Below, in pieces: positions 17,488-26,817 of a DNA stretch of 64,000 bases. The first letter of the stretch is position 1. Every line of letters starts with the position of its first letter. The stretch comes from Amycolatopsis sp. EV170708-02-1. GTDB taxonomy: Bacteria; Actinomycetota; Actinomycetes; Mycobacteriales; Pseudonocardiaceae. Where the stretch lies: positions 744,001-808,000 of the forward strand of contig NZ_CP092497.1 of the NCBI RefSeq assembly GCF_022479115.1, read 5' to 3'. Below the pieces are notes generated by a model. The model had not been told where the DNA came from and did not search any database. It was given only the letters and a program-made list of their open reading frames with translations. The position numbers and the translations under genes are program-made.

Positions 17488-20143
17488 CTTGGGCGACCGC
17501 CGCGCGCAGGGAGGCGATGGCCTGGTCGGCCCCGGCCGGGTTGGTGCCCCCGCCCTGGGCCATGTCCGGCTTGCCGCCGCCACGGCCGCCGATCGCCTCG
17601 GCGAACGACGGGACGAGCTTGCCCGCCGCGACGCCCTTGGCCTGCGCCGCCTTCGTGGTGGCGACGACGAAGGCGACCTTCTCGCCCTGCGGGGCGAACA
17701 GCGCGACGATGCCGGGCCGGTCGCCGAGCCTGCCGCGGATGTCCGAAGCGAGCGCGCGCAGACCGTTCGAGTCGACGCCTTCGCCGAGCTTCTGGGCGAC
17801 GACCGCGATCCCGCCGATGTCCTCGGCCTTGTCCGCGAGCGAGCCCGCCGAGCCGAGCACCTGCTGGGTGCGCAGCTGCTCGATCTCCTTCTCCGCGTTC
17901 TTGAGCCGGGTGAGCACGTCGTCGATCCGCGACGGCAGCTGCTCCGAGGGCACCTTGAAGGTGTTCGCGAGCTGCGAGACGAGCAGCTGCTCCTTGCGGA
18001 CGTACTTGAGCGCGTCCGTGCCGACGAGCGCCTCGACGCGGTGCACGCCGGAACCGATGGACGAGTCGCCCACCAGCTTCACCAGGCCGAGCTGGCCGAT
18101 GCGGTCGACGTGGGTGCCACCGCAGAGTTCGCGGGAGTACTCGCCCATGTCGACGACGCGGACGTCGTTGCCGTACTTCTCGCCGAACAGCGCGACCGCG
18201 CCCAGTTCGAGGGCCTTGTCCTTCGTGGTGACGAAGGTGTTCACCTCGACGTTGGTCTGGAGGTAGTCGTTGACCTCCTCCTCGACCTCGGTGAGCACGT
18301 CGGCCGACACCCCGCCGGAAGTGGTGAAGTCGAAACGCATCCGGCCCGGCGAGTTCAGCGAACCGGCCTGTGCCGCGCGTTTGCCGTACGCGCCGCGCAC
18401 GGCGGCGTGGACGAGGTGCGTCGCGGAGTGCGACCGCTCGATCGACAGGCGGCGGTGCTGGTCGACCGAACCGGTCAGCGAGCTGCCGATGCCGACCTCG
18501 CCGTCGAGCACCTCGACACGGTGCACGAACAGGCCCGGCACGATCTTCTGCACGTCGTGGACCTTGAGCTCGACGCCGTCGCCGAGCAGCACGCCGGTGT
18601 CGGCGACCTGGCCACCGCTTTCGGCGTAGAACGGCGTGCGGTCCAGGACCAGCTCCGCCTTCTTGCCCGCGCCGACGCTGGACACCGGAACGCCGTCTTC
18701 CAGCAGCGCGACGACCTTCGCCTCGGCCTGCAGGTCGGTGTAGCCGAGGAACTCGGTCTCACCGTTCCGCTCCAGCACCTTGCGGTACTCGGACAGGTCG
18801 CCGTGGCCGGTCTTGCGCGAGGCCGCGTCCGCCTTCGCGCGCTGCCGCTGCTCGTTCATGAGCGTGCGGAAGCCCTCTTCGTCGACGGTGAGGCCCTGCT
18901 CGGACGCCATCTCCAAGGTCAGGTCGATCGGGAAGCCGTACGTGTCGTGCAGCTGGAACGCCTTGTCCCCGGCCAGCAGCGAACCGCCGGACCGCTTGGT
19001 CTCCTCGGCCGCGAGGTCGAAGATGCGCGAACCGCTGGTGAGCGTGGAGAGGAAGGCCTCCTCCTCGACGCGCACGACGTCCTCGATGCGGTCGAAACCG
19101 GAGACCAGCTCGGGGTACGTCGGGCCCATCGTGTCGCGGACGACCGCGGCGAAGGCGGGCAGCACCGGCTCGTGCACGCCGAGCAGGCGCGCGGAGCGGA
19201 TGATGCGGCGCAGCAGGCGGCGCAGCACGTAGCCGCGGCCGTCGTTGCCCGGGGTGACGCCGTCGCCGATGAGCAGCACACCGGTGCGGGCGTGGTCGGC
19301 GATGACACGGAAGCGGACGTCGTCGGTGTGGTCGGAGCCGTAGCGCCGGCCGGAGAACTCCTCGGCGCGGCCGATCACCGGGCGGACGAGGTCGGTCTCG
19401 TAGACGTTCTCGACGCCCTGCAGGATCGTCGCGACCCGCTCGACGCCCATGCCGGTGTCGATGTTCTTCTTCGGCAGCTCGCCGATCGGCTTGTGGCCGT
19501 GCTTCGGGCTCTTGTCGCCCCGCACGTCCTGCATGAAGACGAGGTTCCAGATCTCGATGTAGCGGTCCTCGTCGGCGACCGGGCCGCCCTCGCGGCCGTA
19601 GTCGGGGCCGCGGTCGTAGTAGATCTCCGAGCACGGGCCACCGGGGCCGGGCACGCCCATGTCCCAGTAGTTGTCCTTGCCGTCACGGGACTGGATCCGC
19701 TCGCCGGGCAGGCCGGTGAGCTTCTTCCACAGGCCCGCCGCCTCGGAGTCGTCCTCGTAGACGGTCGCCCAGATGCGGTTCGGGTCGAGGCCGTAGCCGC
19801 CTTCGCTCTGGGGCTTGGTGATCAGCTCCCAGGCCGCCTCAATGGCGCCTTCCTTGAAGTAGTCGCCGAAGGAGAAGTTCCCGGCCATCTGGAAGAACGT
19901 GTTGTGCCGGGTGGTCTTGCCGACCTCGTCGATGTCCGGCGTGCGGACGCATTTCTGGACGCTGGTCGCGCGCGGGTACGGCGGCGGGGCCTCGCCGAGG
20001 AAGTACGGCTTGAACTGGACCATGCCCGCGTTGACGAACAGCAGGTTCGGGTCGTCCAGGATCAGGGGCGCGCTGGGGACGCGGGTATGTCCCTTGTTCT
20101 CGAAATGGCTCAGAAAACGCTGGGTGATTTCGTGTGTTTCCAC
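17480..20143 (-). CDS. alaS: alanyl-tRNA synthetase
   Basis: AlaS charges tRNA-Ala in the cytoplasm and edits mischarged serine and glycine. The 887-residue length is normal. The class II catalytic core is N-terminal ([30 protein letters not shown], later [11 protein letters not shown]). The editing domain shows [10 protein letters not shown] and the zinc ligands in [13 protein letters not shown], and the C-terminal oligomerisation region ends [12 protein letters not shown]. The start is GTG at 20143. It begins the block alaS-ruvX-mltG-aroE, with overlaps that suggest one transcript. No frameshift or missing motif was found. Confidence 0.96.
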   Translation of the reverse strand: METHEITQRFLSHFENKGHTRVPSAPLILDDPNLLFVNAGMVQFKPYFLGEAPPPYPRATSVQKCVRTPDIDEVGKTTRHNTFFQMAGNFSFGDYFKEGAIEAAWELITKPQSEGGYGLDPNRIWATVYEDDSEAAGLWKKLTGLPGERIQSRDGKDNYWDMGVPGPGGPCSEIYYDRGPDYGREGGPVADEDRYIEIWNLVFMQDVRGDKSPKHGHKPIGELPKKNIDTGMGVERVATILQGVENVYETDLVRPVIGRAEEFSGRRYGSDHTDDVRFRVIADHARTGVLLIGDGVTPGNDGRGYVLRRLLRRIIRSARLLGVHEPVLPAFAAVVRDTMGPTYPELVSGFDRIEDVVRVEEEAFLSTLTSGSRIFDLAAEETKRSGGSLLAGDKAFQLHDTYGFPIDLTLEMASEQGLTVDEEGFRTLMNEQRQRAKADAASRKTGHGDLSEYRKVLERNGETEFLGYTDLQAEAKVVALLEDGVPVSSVGAGKKAELVLDRTPFYAESGGQVADTGVLLGDGVELKVHDVQKIVPGLFVHRVEVLDGEVGIGSSLTGSVDQHRRLSIERSHSATHLVHAAVRGAYGKRAAQAGSLNSPGRMRFDFTTSGGVSADVLTEVEEEVNDYLQTNVEVNTFVTTKDKALELGAVALFGEKYGNDVRVVDMGEYSRELCGGTHVDRIGQLGLVKLVGDSSIGSGVHRVEALVGTDALKYVRKEQLLVSQLANTFKVPSEQLPSRIDDVLTRLKNAEKEIEQLRTQQVLGSAGSLADKAEDIGGIAVVAQKLGEGVDSNGLRALASDIRGRLGDRPGIVALFAPQGEKVAFVVATTKAAQAKGVAAGKLVPSFAEAIGGRGGGKPDMAQGGGTNPAGADQAIASLRAAVAQVG

Positions 20144-20243
20144 GGGATCGTCCTTGTATACGGGCTCGCGCGAAGGCGCGGGGAATGCGGACAGGCGAGA
20201 ACGGCGAAGGGCTGGGGATCTTCCGGTCGCGGACGCGACCCGA

Positions 20244-20552
20244 TCAGCCCTCCGCCCGGCGAGCTCGCCGGACCGGGCGCCGCGACTGCGCCGCGTGCCT
20301 GCCCTCGGTCACGGGGGCCGTGCTCAAGCCGGTCCGTTCGGACACCATGTCGTGCAACTCCTGTTCCCGTTCGCTCATCCCGGCGCGGACCTCCGCGCCG
20401 AACGAACCGACGGCGCCCGCGAGTTCCCGCACGGCGTCGCCCAGGTTCGAGGCTAACCCCGCCGGCGTGGCCTGGCGAGCGGTTTCCGTCGCTTTGCGTG
20501 ACAAGGCGACGCCGGCGACCACGCCGACGCCGAGCCAGAACAGGCGCTTCAT
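20244..20552 (-). CDS. small membrane-anchored protein (DUF6167-like)
   Basis: The 102-residue protein starts [23 protein letters not shown], a single membrane anchor followed by a charged, helical cytoplasmic part. It resembles a short actinobacterial family of unknown function often found beside alaS. The ATG overlaps the stop region of the upstream gene by four bases (TGA inside ATG context), and alaS begins 101 bases downstream, so these genes probably belong to one transcript. No catalytic residues are evident. The family name is from recollection of context and is the weaker part of the call. Confidence 0.7.
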   Translation of the reverse strand: MKRLFWLGVGVVAGVALSRKATETARQATPAGLASNLGDAVRELAGAVGSFGAEVRAGMSEREQELHDMVSERTGLSTAPVTEGRHAAQSRRPVRRARRAEG

Positions 20553-20947
20553 TTGCGGCCCCGCTTCTTCGCCGGGCGGGAGGCTTTCGCTTCCGCCTTC
20601 TTCCGGCGGGCCTTGATGGCCTTGCTGAGGCCGTAGGACAGTGCGGCCGTCTTCACCAGCGGGCCGCCGAGCGTCGCGGTGAACACCGACGACAGCGCGG
20701 ACACGTTGCCGGAGACGGCCTGCGCGTTGGCGGTGATGCCGTCGACCCGCTCCAGCTGCGTGTTGACGTGCGTGATCGTCTCGTTCGCGCCGATCAGCAG
20801 CGGGTCGGTGTTCTCGTGCGCCTTGCGGATGGCGATCGTGGCCTCGTCCAGGGTCCGGCCGAGCTTGAACAGCACGATCGCCAGCAGCACGACGAGTACG
20901 ACGAATGCTCCTGCGGCGATCAGCGCGGCGATCTGCCCTGCCGACAC
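20549..20947 (-). CDS. DUF948-type membrane-anchored protein
   Basis: The 132-residue protein has an N-terminal membrane segment (IAALIAAGAFVVLVVLLAIVLFKLG), then a long amphipathic helix with heptad-like leucine/isoleucine spacing, then a lysine/arginine-rich tail. This is the DUF948 layout, seen in proteins with a methyl-accepting-chemotaxis-like coiled coil but unknown function. The start is GTG at 20947. It overlaps the next gene by four bases and lies upstream of alaS, an arrangement common in actinobacteria. The basic tail (RPAKKRGRK) could contact nucleic acid or phospholipid; that is inference. Confidence 0.75.
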   Translation of the reverse strand: MSAGQIAALIAAGAFVVLVVLLAIVLFKLGRTLDEATIAIRKAHENTDPLLIGANETITHVNTQLERVDGITANAQAVSGNVSALSSVFTATLGGPLVKTAALSYGLSKAIKARRKKAEAKASRPAKKRGRK

Positions 20948-21031
20948 GGGCCCTCCTCAAGGGTCTGCGGTCTTGGTGCACGTGAGGTTACCGCGCAGGT
21001 GGCGTTCCGGCGGTGCCACCCCGCCGGACGG

Positions 21032-23149
21032 TCACTCAGCGTCCACAAGTGACCTCGGTGGAGCGCTCTGGCCGAGGCGATCGAGCTTGTGCCAGGGCAG
21101 CCGGGCCCCCGCCAGCGCCGTCATCACCGACTGGATGACCACGAGGTACATCAGCTGGCGGTAGACGAACTGTTGCAGGGGAAGGAAAAGCAGCGGGCGG
21201 AGCGATTCCCCGTCGAGCCGGAAGGCGATCACGCCCGGCACGAGCTGCAGCAGCAGGAACACCGACCAGTACAGCAAGGCCGTCTTCCAGTCCCCGGTCA
21301 GCACGCCGAAAAGGGCGGCGACGTCGACGAACGGCGCGAGCACGGGCAGTGCCACCTGGAACAGCAACAGATACGGGATGCCTCGGCGGCCGAGCCTGCC
21401 CGCCGCGCCCTTCGAGACGACGGCGCCCCGGTGCTTCCACACCGCCTGGAGCGTGCCGTAGCACCAGCGGTAGCGCTGTTTCCACAGCTGCCCCAGCGTC
21501 GCGGGCGCCTCGGTCCAGGCGCGGGCCTCCTGTTCGTAGACCACCCGCCAGCCGTCGCGCTCCAGCGCCATCGTGAGGTCGGTGTCCTCGGCGAGGGTGT
21601 CCTCGGGGACGCCGCCGAGCGCGAGCACCGCCGACCGGCGGAAGGCCCCGACCGCGCCGGGCACCGTCGGCATGCACTCGCCGACGTCGTACATCCGCCG
21701 GTCGAGATTGAAGCCGATGACGTACTCGATGTGCTGCCAGCGGCCGAGCAGCCCGCCGCGGTTGGCGACCTTGGCGTTGCCCGAGACCGCGCCGACGGAC
21801 GGGTCCGCGAACGGCTGGATCACCGCGCCCACGGTGCCGGGTTCGAGCACGGTGTCGCCGTCGACCATGACCACCAGTTCGGTGCGGGCGGCGGCGAGGC
21901 CGGTGTTGAGCGCGGCCGGTTTGCCCGCGTTCCGTTGCCGGATCAGCGTGACCCGGCGCAGGGCGAGCCGCTCGACGACGTCGGCGGTGCCGTCGGTGGA
22001 GCCGTCGTCGACCACGATCACCCAGGTGGGATGGTGGTCGGAGGCGAGGATCGAGCGGATGGTCGCCTCGATCCCGGCGGCCTCGTTGTAGGCGGGGACG
22101 ATCACGGTCACCGGTTCCCGCAGCGGCGGGCGCGAGGGCGCGGTCCTGCCCCGCCGGACGTGGATCGCAGTGGTGACCAGGACCAGGACGGTGCGCAGGA
22201 GGGCGAGCACACTCGCCGCGACGAGCAGCCAGCCCAGCGCCGTCGAGAGGGCCTCGCCCGTCTGGACGGCGGCGATCAGGAGCCAGCCGCCGAAGCGGGT
22301 GAGGCCGTCCACTCCGGCCGTGGTCCCGCTGAGCCCGGCGGCCCCGCTGACGGTGTCGAACCGCCAGCCCTTGGCCTTGAGCTCGGGGATCACGCGGTCG
22401 AGCGCGGCGAGGGTCTCCGAACGGTCGCCGCCCGCGTCGTGCAGGAGGACGACGGCGCCGTCGTCCGTCCGAGGGGTGATCGCGGCGGCGATGGCGTCGA
22501 CGCCGGGCCGCCGCCAGTCCTGGGAGTCGAGTTCGGACAGCACGATCAGCCTGCCCTCGCCGCCGAGGCGGCTCGCCGCGCGCCAGCCCGCGTCGTCCAC
22601 CGCGTCGGCGGTCGAGGAGTAGGGCGGCCGGACCAGTGAAGTCCCCGTCCCGGCGGCACCGGCGATGGCGAGGTCGGTGGCCCGGAGCTCGATCTGCGCC
22701 CGGACGTCCCCGGCCGAGCCGAGGTCGGTGTGGGTGGCGGTGTGGTTCCCGAGTTCGTGACCACGGTGGACGATGTCCGCCGTCAGCCTGGGATGACGCG
22801 TCACCTGCCCGCCGGTCACGAAGAACGTGGCGTGGACCCCGTGCCGGGCGAGGGCGTCGAGGATCCGTGGCGTCCACTCCGGATCGGGACCGTCGTCGAA
22901 GGTGAGCGCCACCGTCTTCGGCTGGAGCCGGGAAGTGACGGGCTCGGCTCCGCGGGAGTCGATGATCGGCCCGCCGTCGCGCACCGCGGCCGGGACCTCC
23001 GCCGCGGTGCGCGACGCGTGCGTACCGTCGGCGGCGAACCCGCCGCCGACCAGGGCGGTCAACCCCAGCAGGACGGTGACGGCGAACAGCAGGGTCGCCA
23101 GGAGCGCCCAATGCGCCTTGGGCGGCGGCAAACGCCGATGGTGGGACAA
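21032..23149 (-). CDS. bifunctional polysaccharide deacetylase / family 2 glycosyltransferase (MatB-like)
   Basis: The 705-residue membrane protein combines an extracellular deacetylase with a processive glycosyltransferase. After an N-terminal membrane anchor, the NodB-type deacetylase shows TFDDGPDPEWT, the metal histidines in HELGNHTATHTD, and RPPYSS. A membrane segment leads to the GT2 domain with VDDGSTDGT, VDGDT, EDTDLT and QRYRWCYG, then several C-terminal membrane spans. This is the layout of Streptomyces MatB, which with MatA makes a poly-GlcNAc-like surface polymer. TTG at 23149, with GAGGAAA upstream, is taken as the start. A MatA-like small gene precedes it by 85 bases. Product identity is inferred. 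Confidence 0.88.
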   Translation of the reverse strand: MSHHRRLPPPKAHWALLATLLFAVTVLLGLTALVGGGFAADGTHASRTAAEVPAAVRDGGPIIDSRGAEPVTSRLQPKTVALTFDDGPDPEWTPRILDALARHGVHATFFVTGGQVTRHPRLTADIVHRGHELGNHTATHTDLGSAGDVRAQIELRATDLAIAGAAGTGTSLVRPPYSSTADAVDDAGWRAASRLGGEGRLIVLSELDSQDWRRPGVDAIAAAITPRTDDGAVVLLHDAGGDRSETLAALDRVIPELKAKGWRFDTVSGAAGLSGTTAGVDGLTRFGGWLLIAAVQTGEALSTALGWLLVAASVLALLRTVLVLVTTAIHVRRGRTAPSRPPLREPVTVIVPAYNEAAGIEATIRSILASDHHPTWVIVVDDGSTDGTADVVERLALRRVTLIRQRNAGKPAALNTGLAAARTELVVMVDGDTVLEPGTVGAVIQPFADPSVGAVSGNAKVANRGGLLGRWQHIEYVIGFNLDRRMYDVGECMPTVPGAVGAFRRSAVLALGGVPEDTLAEDTDLTMALERDGWRVVYEQEARAWTEAPATLGQLWKQRYRWCYGTLQAVWKHRGAVVSKGAAGRLGRRGIPYLLLFQVALPVLAPFVDVAALFGVLTGDWKTALLYWSVFLLLQLVPGVIAFRLDGESLRPLLFLPLQQFVYRQLMYLVVIQSVMTALAGARLPWHKLDRLGQSAPPRSLVDAE

Positions 23150-23234
23150 GTGGGTTTCCTCGGTGTCAGTGTCTGTCGGTGAACCCGCATCCGCGATCGA
23201 CCTTTCGAATCCTTCTGCGGCTCCGGCAACCGGC

Positions 23235-23722
23235 TCAGTGCCCGTTGCCGGGAGGCGCGGTCCTCGTCTGTCCTGGCGGGACGTCGGGCGCGCGGCTGTT
23301 GCGGCGGTCGATACCCGGCGAGGAGGTGCTCGTGAGCCCCGGCGGCGTCGTCCTGGACGAGACCGGGTTCACCGGCGGGGCCTGACCGGCGCTCGTGTCC
23401 ACCGGCTCACCCTCGGTGGCGGGCGAATCGGCCGGGTCGGCCCGGGTGGACGTGGGCCGGGGCCGGCGGAAGTCGTCTCGGGCGGCGGTTCGGTGGTCGC
23501 CGAGGGCGCGGGCGCCGGAGCGGGGATCAGCGCGGAAGGCAGGGTCGGCGCCCCGAAAAGCGCGGCGGTGAGGAGGATCCCATAGCCGACGACGACCGCG
23601 CAGGCACCGATCGCGATCCGCCGGACGACGGTGCGGCGACGGCCGCTGGGGTCGACGAACACCGGTCTCGCGGGGTCTCCCGCGCTCTCGTTTTCGTTGT
23701 GATGATCAGGAAACACGGCCAT
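23235..23722 (-). CDS. small membrane protein upstream of the MatB-like gene, apparently frameshifted (MatA-like position)
   Basis: The frame opened by ATG at 23722 encodes a hydrophilic N-terminus, a basic patch, one membrane segment (RIAIGACAVVVGYGILLTAALF) and a proline/threonine-rich outer region. As written it stops at 23369 after an arginine-rich run. If one base is added at the four-G run 23459-23462, the reading continues through a composition typical of secreted linkers (ending RTAPPGNGH) to a stop at 23235, for 162 residues. I prefer this reading because the tail stays Pro/Ser/Thr-rich and not Arg-rich. Its place before a MatB-like gene suggests the MatA role of helping polymer synthesis or export; sequence homology to MatA could not be checked. 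Confidence 0.55.
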
Positions 23723-23876
23723 CCAGGGGTTCGTACGGGCGGCATACTCTAAACACAGGGATCGCCGGAGACCAAGCCCGCGACGACGGATCGACGCGGT
23801 GTCACCACCCGGCTACGACTCCGAGTCGACCTGTTCGGTTCTTGTGACGTTCATGTTCCTGGGACAAGGTTCCGGC

Positions 23877-25955
23877 ATGCCTGAACTGTCACGCCGTACG
23901 TTGCTGGGCGTCACCGGCGCCGCGGCCGCCACCACGCTTCTCCCGCCGTCCGTGCACGCCGCCATGGCCGAACCCATGCGCCGGGGCGGACTCGACGCCA
24001 TCGAGCACGTGATCGTGCTGATGCAGGAGAACCGGTCGTTCGATCACTACTACGGCAGCCTGCGCGGTGTCCGCGGTTTCTCCGATCCGCGTCCGCTCGA
24101 ACTGCCGTCGGGGAGATCGGTGTTCGAGCAGCCGAATCCCGCCGGCGGCACGGTGCTGCCGTTCTCGGTGCGCAAGGCGGCCGAACTCGCCGGCCGGAAA
24201 CCGGACGACATCCAGTACCTCGGCGACCTCGACCACAGCTGGAACGGCAGCGGCAAGGCGTGGGCGCGCGGCTGGAACAACGGCTGGATCGCGGCGAAGA
24301 CGCCGGCGACCATGACCTACTACGAGCGCCGCGACATCGCGCTCCAGTACGAACTCGCGGACACCTTCACCATCTGCGACGCCTACCACTGCTCGATCTT
24401 CGGCTCCACCAACCCGAACCGGAACTTCCTGTGGACCGGGACCACCGGGTTCGAACCGGGCAGCACGACGAACCGCGCAGTCACGAACGCGGCGTACTCC
24501 TACGACCACAAGGGCTACGACTGGACGACGTACCCGGAACGCCTCGAAGCCGCCGGGGTGCCGTGGCGGATCTACCAGGAGTGGGACAACTTCACCGACA
24601 ACGCGGTCGAGTACTTCGTGCCGTTCAAGAAGGTCGGCACGAAGATCCTCGCCTCGGTCGAGGAGAAGTTCCGCACCACCGAGGAGTTCTACGACGCGTT
24701 GCCCAAGAAGACCGCCGAGGAGCGCGCCAAGCTGCTGGCGCAGTTCGACGCCGGCGTCGCCAAGCTGACGCCCGCCGAGCGGAGTCTGTTCGAGAAGGCC
24801 ATGTACCGCAGCGAGCCGGAGACGCTGGTGACCCGGCTGAAGGCGGACATCCAGGCGCGGCGCCTGCCCGCGGTGAGTTGGCTGGTGCCGTCCGCGAAGG
24901 ACTCCGAGCACCCTGGCGCGTCCACTCCGGTCGGCAGCGCGAACCTGATCTACCGCGTGCTCGACGCCCTGGCGTCCGACCGTGAGACGTGGTCCAAAAC
25001 GGTGCTGCTGATCAATTTCGACGAGAACGACGGCTACTTCGACCACGTCCCGCCGCCGATGCCGCCCGGGAACGCGGCCAACGACGCCGACCACTTCAAC
25101 GGCCAGCCGCTCGGCTTCGGCCCGCGCGTGCCGATGACGGTCGTCTCGCCGTGGTCGATCGGCGGCCACGTCGACTCCACCGTGTACGACCACACCTCGG
25201 TGCTGCGGTTCCTCGAACGCTGGACCGGGATCGCCGAGCCGAACATCAGCAAGTGGCGGCGGACCGTCGCGGGCGATCTCACCGGCGCCTTCGACTTCTC
25301 GCGCGCGGGACGTCAGCCGCGGGTGAACCGGCCCGGCCCGGTGCCCGCGCCGATCAGCCGCTGGCGGCCGTCCGCCCCGGCGGAGCAGAGCCTGCCCGTG
25401 GCCGAGCCCGGCAACCGGCCGTCGCGTCCGCTGCCGTACCAGGTTTCGGTGTCCGGCGCGGTGGACAAGTCGGGGAATCTGGCGCTCTCGCTGGCGAACA
25501 GCGGCTCTTCTTCGGCGCATTTCGCGCTGTACCCGTACAAGGGCGAGTTCGCCGAGCCCGCGCACCGCGACGTGCGCGGCGAGGCGCCGGAACTCGTGCG
25601 GCTAGCCGGTGACGAATACCGCGTCGTCGTCCAGGGGCCGAATCGGTCGTGGTGGGAATTTCGCGGGAACCGTCGCGGGGCCGCCGCGGGTGTCGACGTC
25701 CGGACGCGGTTCCTGACGTGGCGCTCGGGCGTCGAGTTCAAGCTGTCCAACTCGGGCACTTCGGCACTGACGCTGCGGCTGTCTTCTTCGCGCTTCACGC
25801 GTGTCGTGCGGGTCGGGGCGGGGCGTTCGGTCACGGTGGACTGGCCGGTTTCGGGCGGCTGGTACGACGCTCGCGTGACGGCGGACGGGGACCCGTCGTT
25901 CCTGCGGACGCTGACCGCGCGGGTGGAGAACGGACGGCCCGGCGTCTCCTGCTGA
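23877..25955 (+). CDS. Tat-exported phosphocholine-type phospholipase C
   Basis: The 692-residue enzyme is of the acid-phosphatase-like non-haemolytic phospholipase C family, which hydrolyses phosphatidylcholine or related lipids outside the cell. A twin-arginine signal (SRRTLLG, arginines 6-7) precedes an Ala-rich hydrophobic stretch. The catalytic start ENRSFDHYYG is at residues 51-60. Further family blocks are visible: STNPNR, NFDENDGYFDHVPPP and VYDHTSVLRFLERW. Two C-terminal beta domains (from about residue 510) match the usual DUF756-type repeats. ATG at 23877 is chosen because the signal follows it directly. It is divergent from the MatA/B-like genes. The preferred lipid is not evident. 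Confidence 0.92.
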   Translation: MPELSRRTLLGVTGAAAATTLLPPSVHAAMAEPMRRGGLDAIEHVIVLMQENRSFDHYYGSLRGVRGFSDPRPLELPSGRSVFEQPNPAGGTVLPFSVRKAAELAGRKPDDIQYLGDLDHSWNGSGKAWARGWNNGWIAAKTPATMTYYERRDIALQYELADTFTICDAYHCSIFGSTNPNRNFLWTGTTGFEPGSTTNRAVTNAAYSYDHKGYDWTTYPERLEAAGVPWRIYQEWDNFTDNAVEYFVPFKKVGTKILASVEEKFRTTEEFYDALPKKTAEERAKLLAQFDAGVAKLTPAERSLFEKAMYRSEPETLVTRLKADIQARRLPAVSWLVPSAKDSEHPGASTPVGSANLIYRVLDALASDRETWSKTVLLINFDENDGYFDHVPPPMPPGNAANDADHFNGQPLGFGPRVPMTVVSPWSIGGHVDSTVYDHTSVLRFLERWTGIAEPNISKWRRTVAGDLTGAFDFSRAGRQPRVNRPGPVPAPISRWRPSAPAEQSLPVAEPGNRPSRPLPYQVSVSGAVDKSGNLALSLANSGSSSAHFALYPYKGEFAEPAHRDVRGEAPELVRLAGDEYRVVVQGPNRSWWEFRGNRRGAAAGVDVRTRFLTWRSGVEFKLSNSGTSALTLRLSSSRFTRVVRVGAGRSVTVDWPVSGGWYDARVTADGDPSFLRTLTARVENGRPGVSC

Positions 25956-25965
25956 CGGTCCCGAA

Positions 25966-26062
25966 GACGTGACTCGCGTGATCGGGCACCGCACGCCTGA
26001 GTGCGCCGTCCGATCACGCGAGTTACGCGTTTGATCACGCGAGTCACGTCTTTGATCACGCG
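25966..26062. repeat. cluster of tgatcacgcg inverted and direct repeats
   Basis: An 18-base arm at 25966-25983 is perfectly complementary to 26033-26050. The element TGATCACGCG also recurs in direct order near 26032 and 26053, and CGATCACGCGAGT stands at 26011-26023. It fills the gap between the phospholipase and VOC genes. It may be a terminator or a dispersed palindrome; no protein partner can be named. Confidence 0.6.
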
Positions 26063-26106
26063 TTAATCGAGTTGCGTGCCGGGCGCCGCTGTTCCTAGCG
26101 TCGCTT

Positions 26107-26799
26107 ATGGCCGCCACCCTGCACGCGCTCCGTATCGCCGCGCACGATCCGCACGCCCTCGAACGGTTCTGGTCCGGACTGCTCGGCCGGGCGATCGAGG
26201 ACATAGGTTTCCGGCTGAGTTTCGTGCGAAGCGACGAACCGAAGACCCGCCAGAACCAGATGCATTTCGACCTGACGAGTGAGTCGCTAGAGGACCAGCG
26301 GCGCACGGTCGCGACGGCACTGGAACTCGGCGGACGGCACATCGACATCGGCCAGCTTCCCGAAGAGCAGCACGTCGTGCTCGCCGACCCCGAGGGCAAC
26401 GAGTTCTGCGTCATCGAGCCGGGCAACGACTTCCTCGCCGAATGCGGTTTCGTCGGCGCCATCACGAGCGACGGTTCACAGGAAGTCGGCTACTTCTGGA
26501 GCGAGGCGCTCGGCTGGCCGCTCGTGTGGGACCAGGACCAGGAGACCGCGATCCGGTCGCCGCACGGTGGCCCGAAGATCACCTGGGGCGGTCCGCCGTT
26601 CACGCCGAAGACCGGACCGAACCGGCTGCGTTTCGTTATGACCGGACCGCTTTCCGAGGTCGAGCGGCTGGTTTCGCTCGGCGCCGCCCGGCTCGGCACC
26701 GGCCGCGAGGGACAGGTGGAGATGGCGGATCCCGACGGGAACGAGTTTTCCTTCGTGGTGTTCGGCGGTACCGGCGGCACACAGGATGCGTCGTGCTGA
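26107..26799 (+). CDS. VOC (glyoxalase/dioxygenase fold) family protein, two modules
   Basis: The 230-residue cytoplasmic protein contains two copies of the vicinal-oxygen-chelate module. The first runs from TLHALRIAAHDPHALERFW to VVLADPEGNEFCVIEP, the second from VGAITSDGSQEVGYFWSEALGW to EMADPDGNEFSFVVF. The repeated DPxGNEF strands are typical. Likely metal-binding His/Glu pairs are present in the first module, whereas the second keeps glutamate but fewer histidines, so metal binding may be partial. Related actinobacterial proteins are called glyoxalase-like or antibiotic-resistance-like without proven function. The ATG at 26107 lacks a strong ribosome site. The gene converges with the MFS gene after 18 bases. 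Confidence 0.85.
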   Translation: MAATLHALRIAAHDPHALERFWSGLLGRAIEDIGFRLSFVRSDEPKTRQNQMHFDLTSESLEDQRRTVATALELGGRHIDIGQLPEEQHVVLADPEGNEFCVIEPGNDFLAECGFVGAITSDGSQEVGYFWSEALGWPLVWDQDQETAIRSPHGGPKITWGGPPFTPKTGPNRLRFVMTGPLSEVERLVSLGAARLGTGREGQVEMADPDGNEFSFVVFGGTGGTQDASC

Positions 26800-26817
26800 A
26801 ACCACGCCCCTCCGGCA

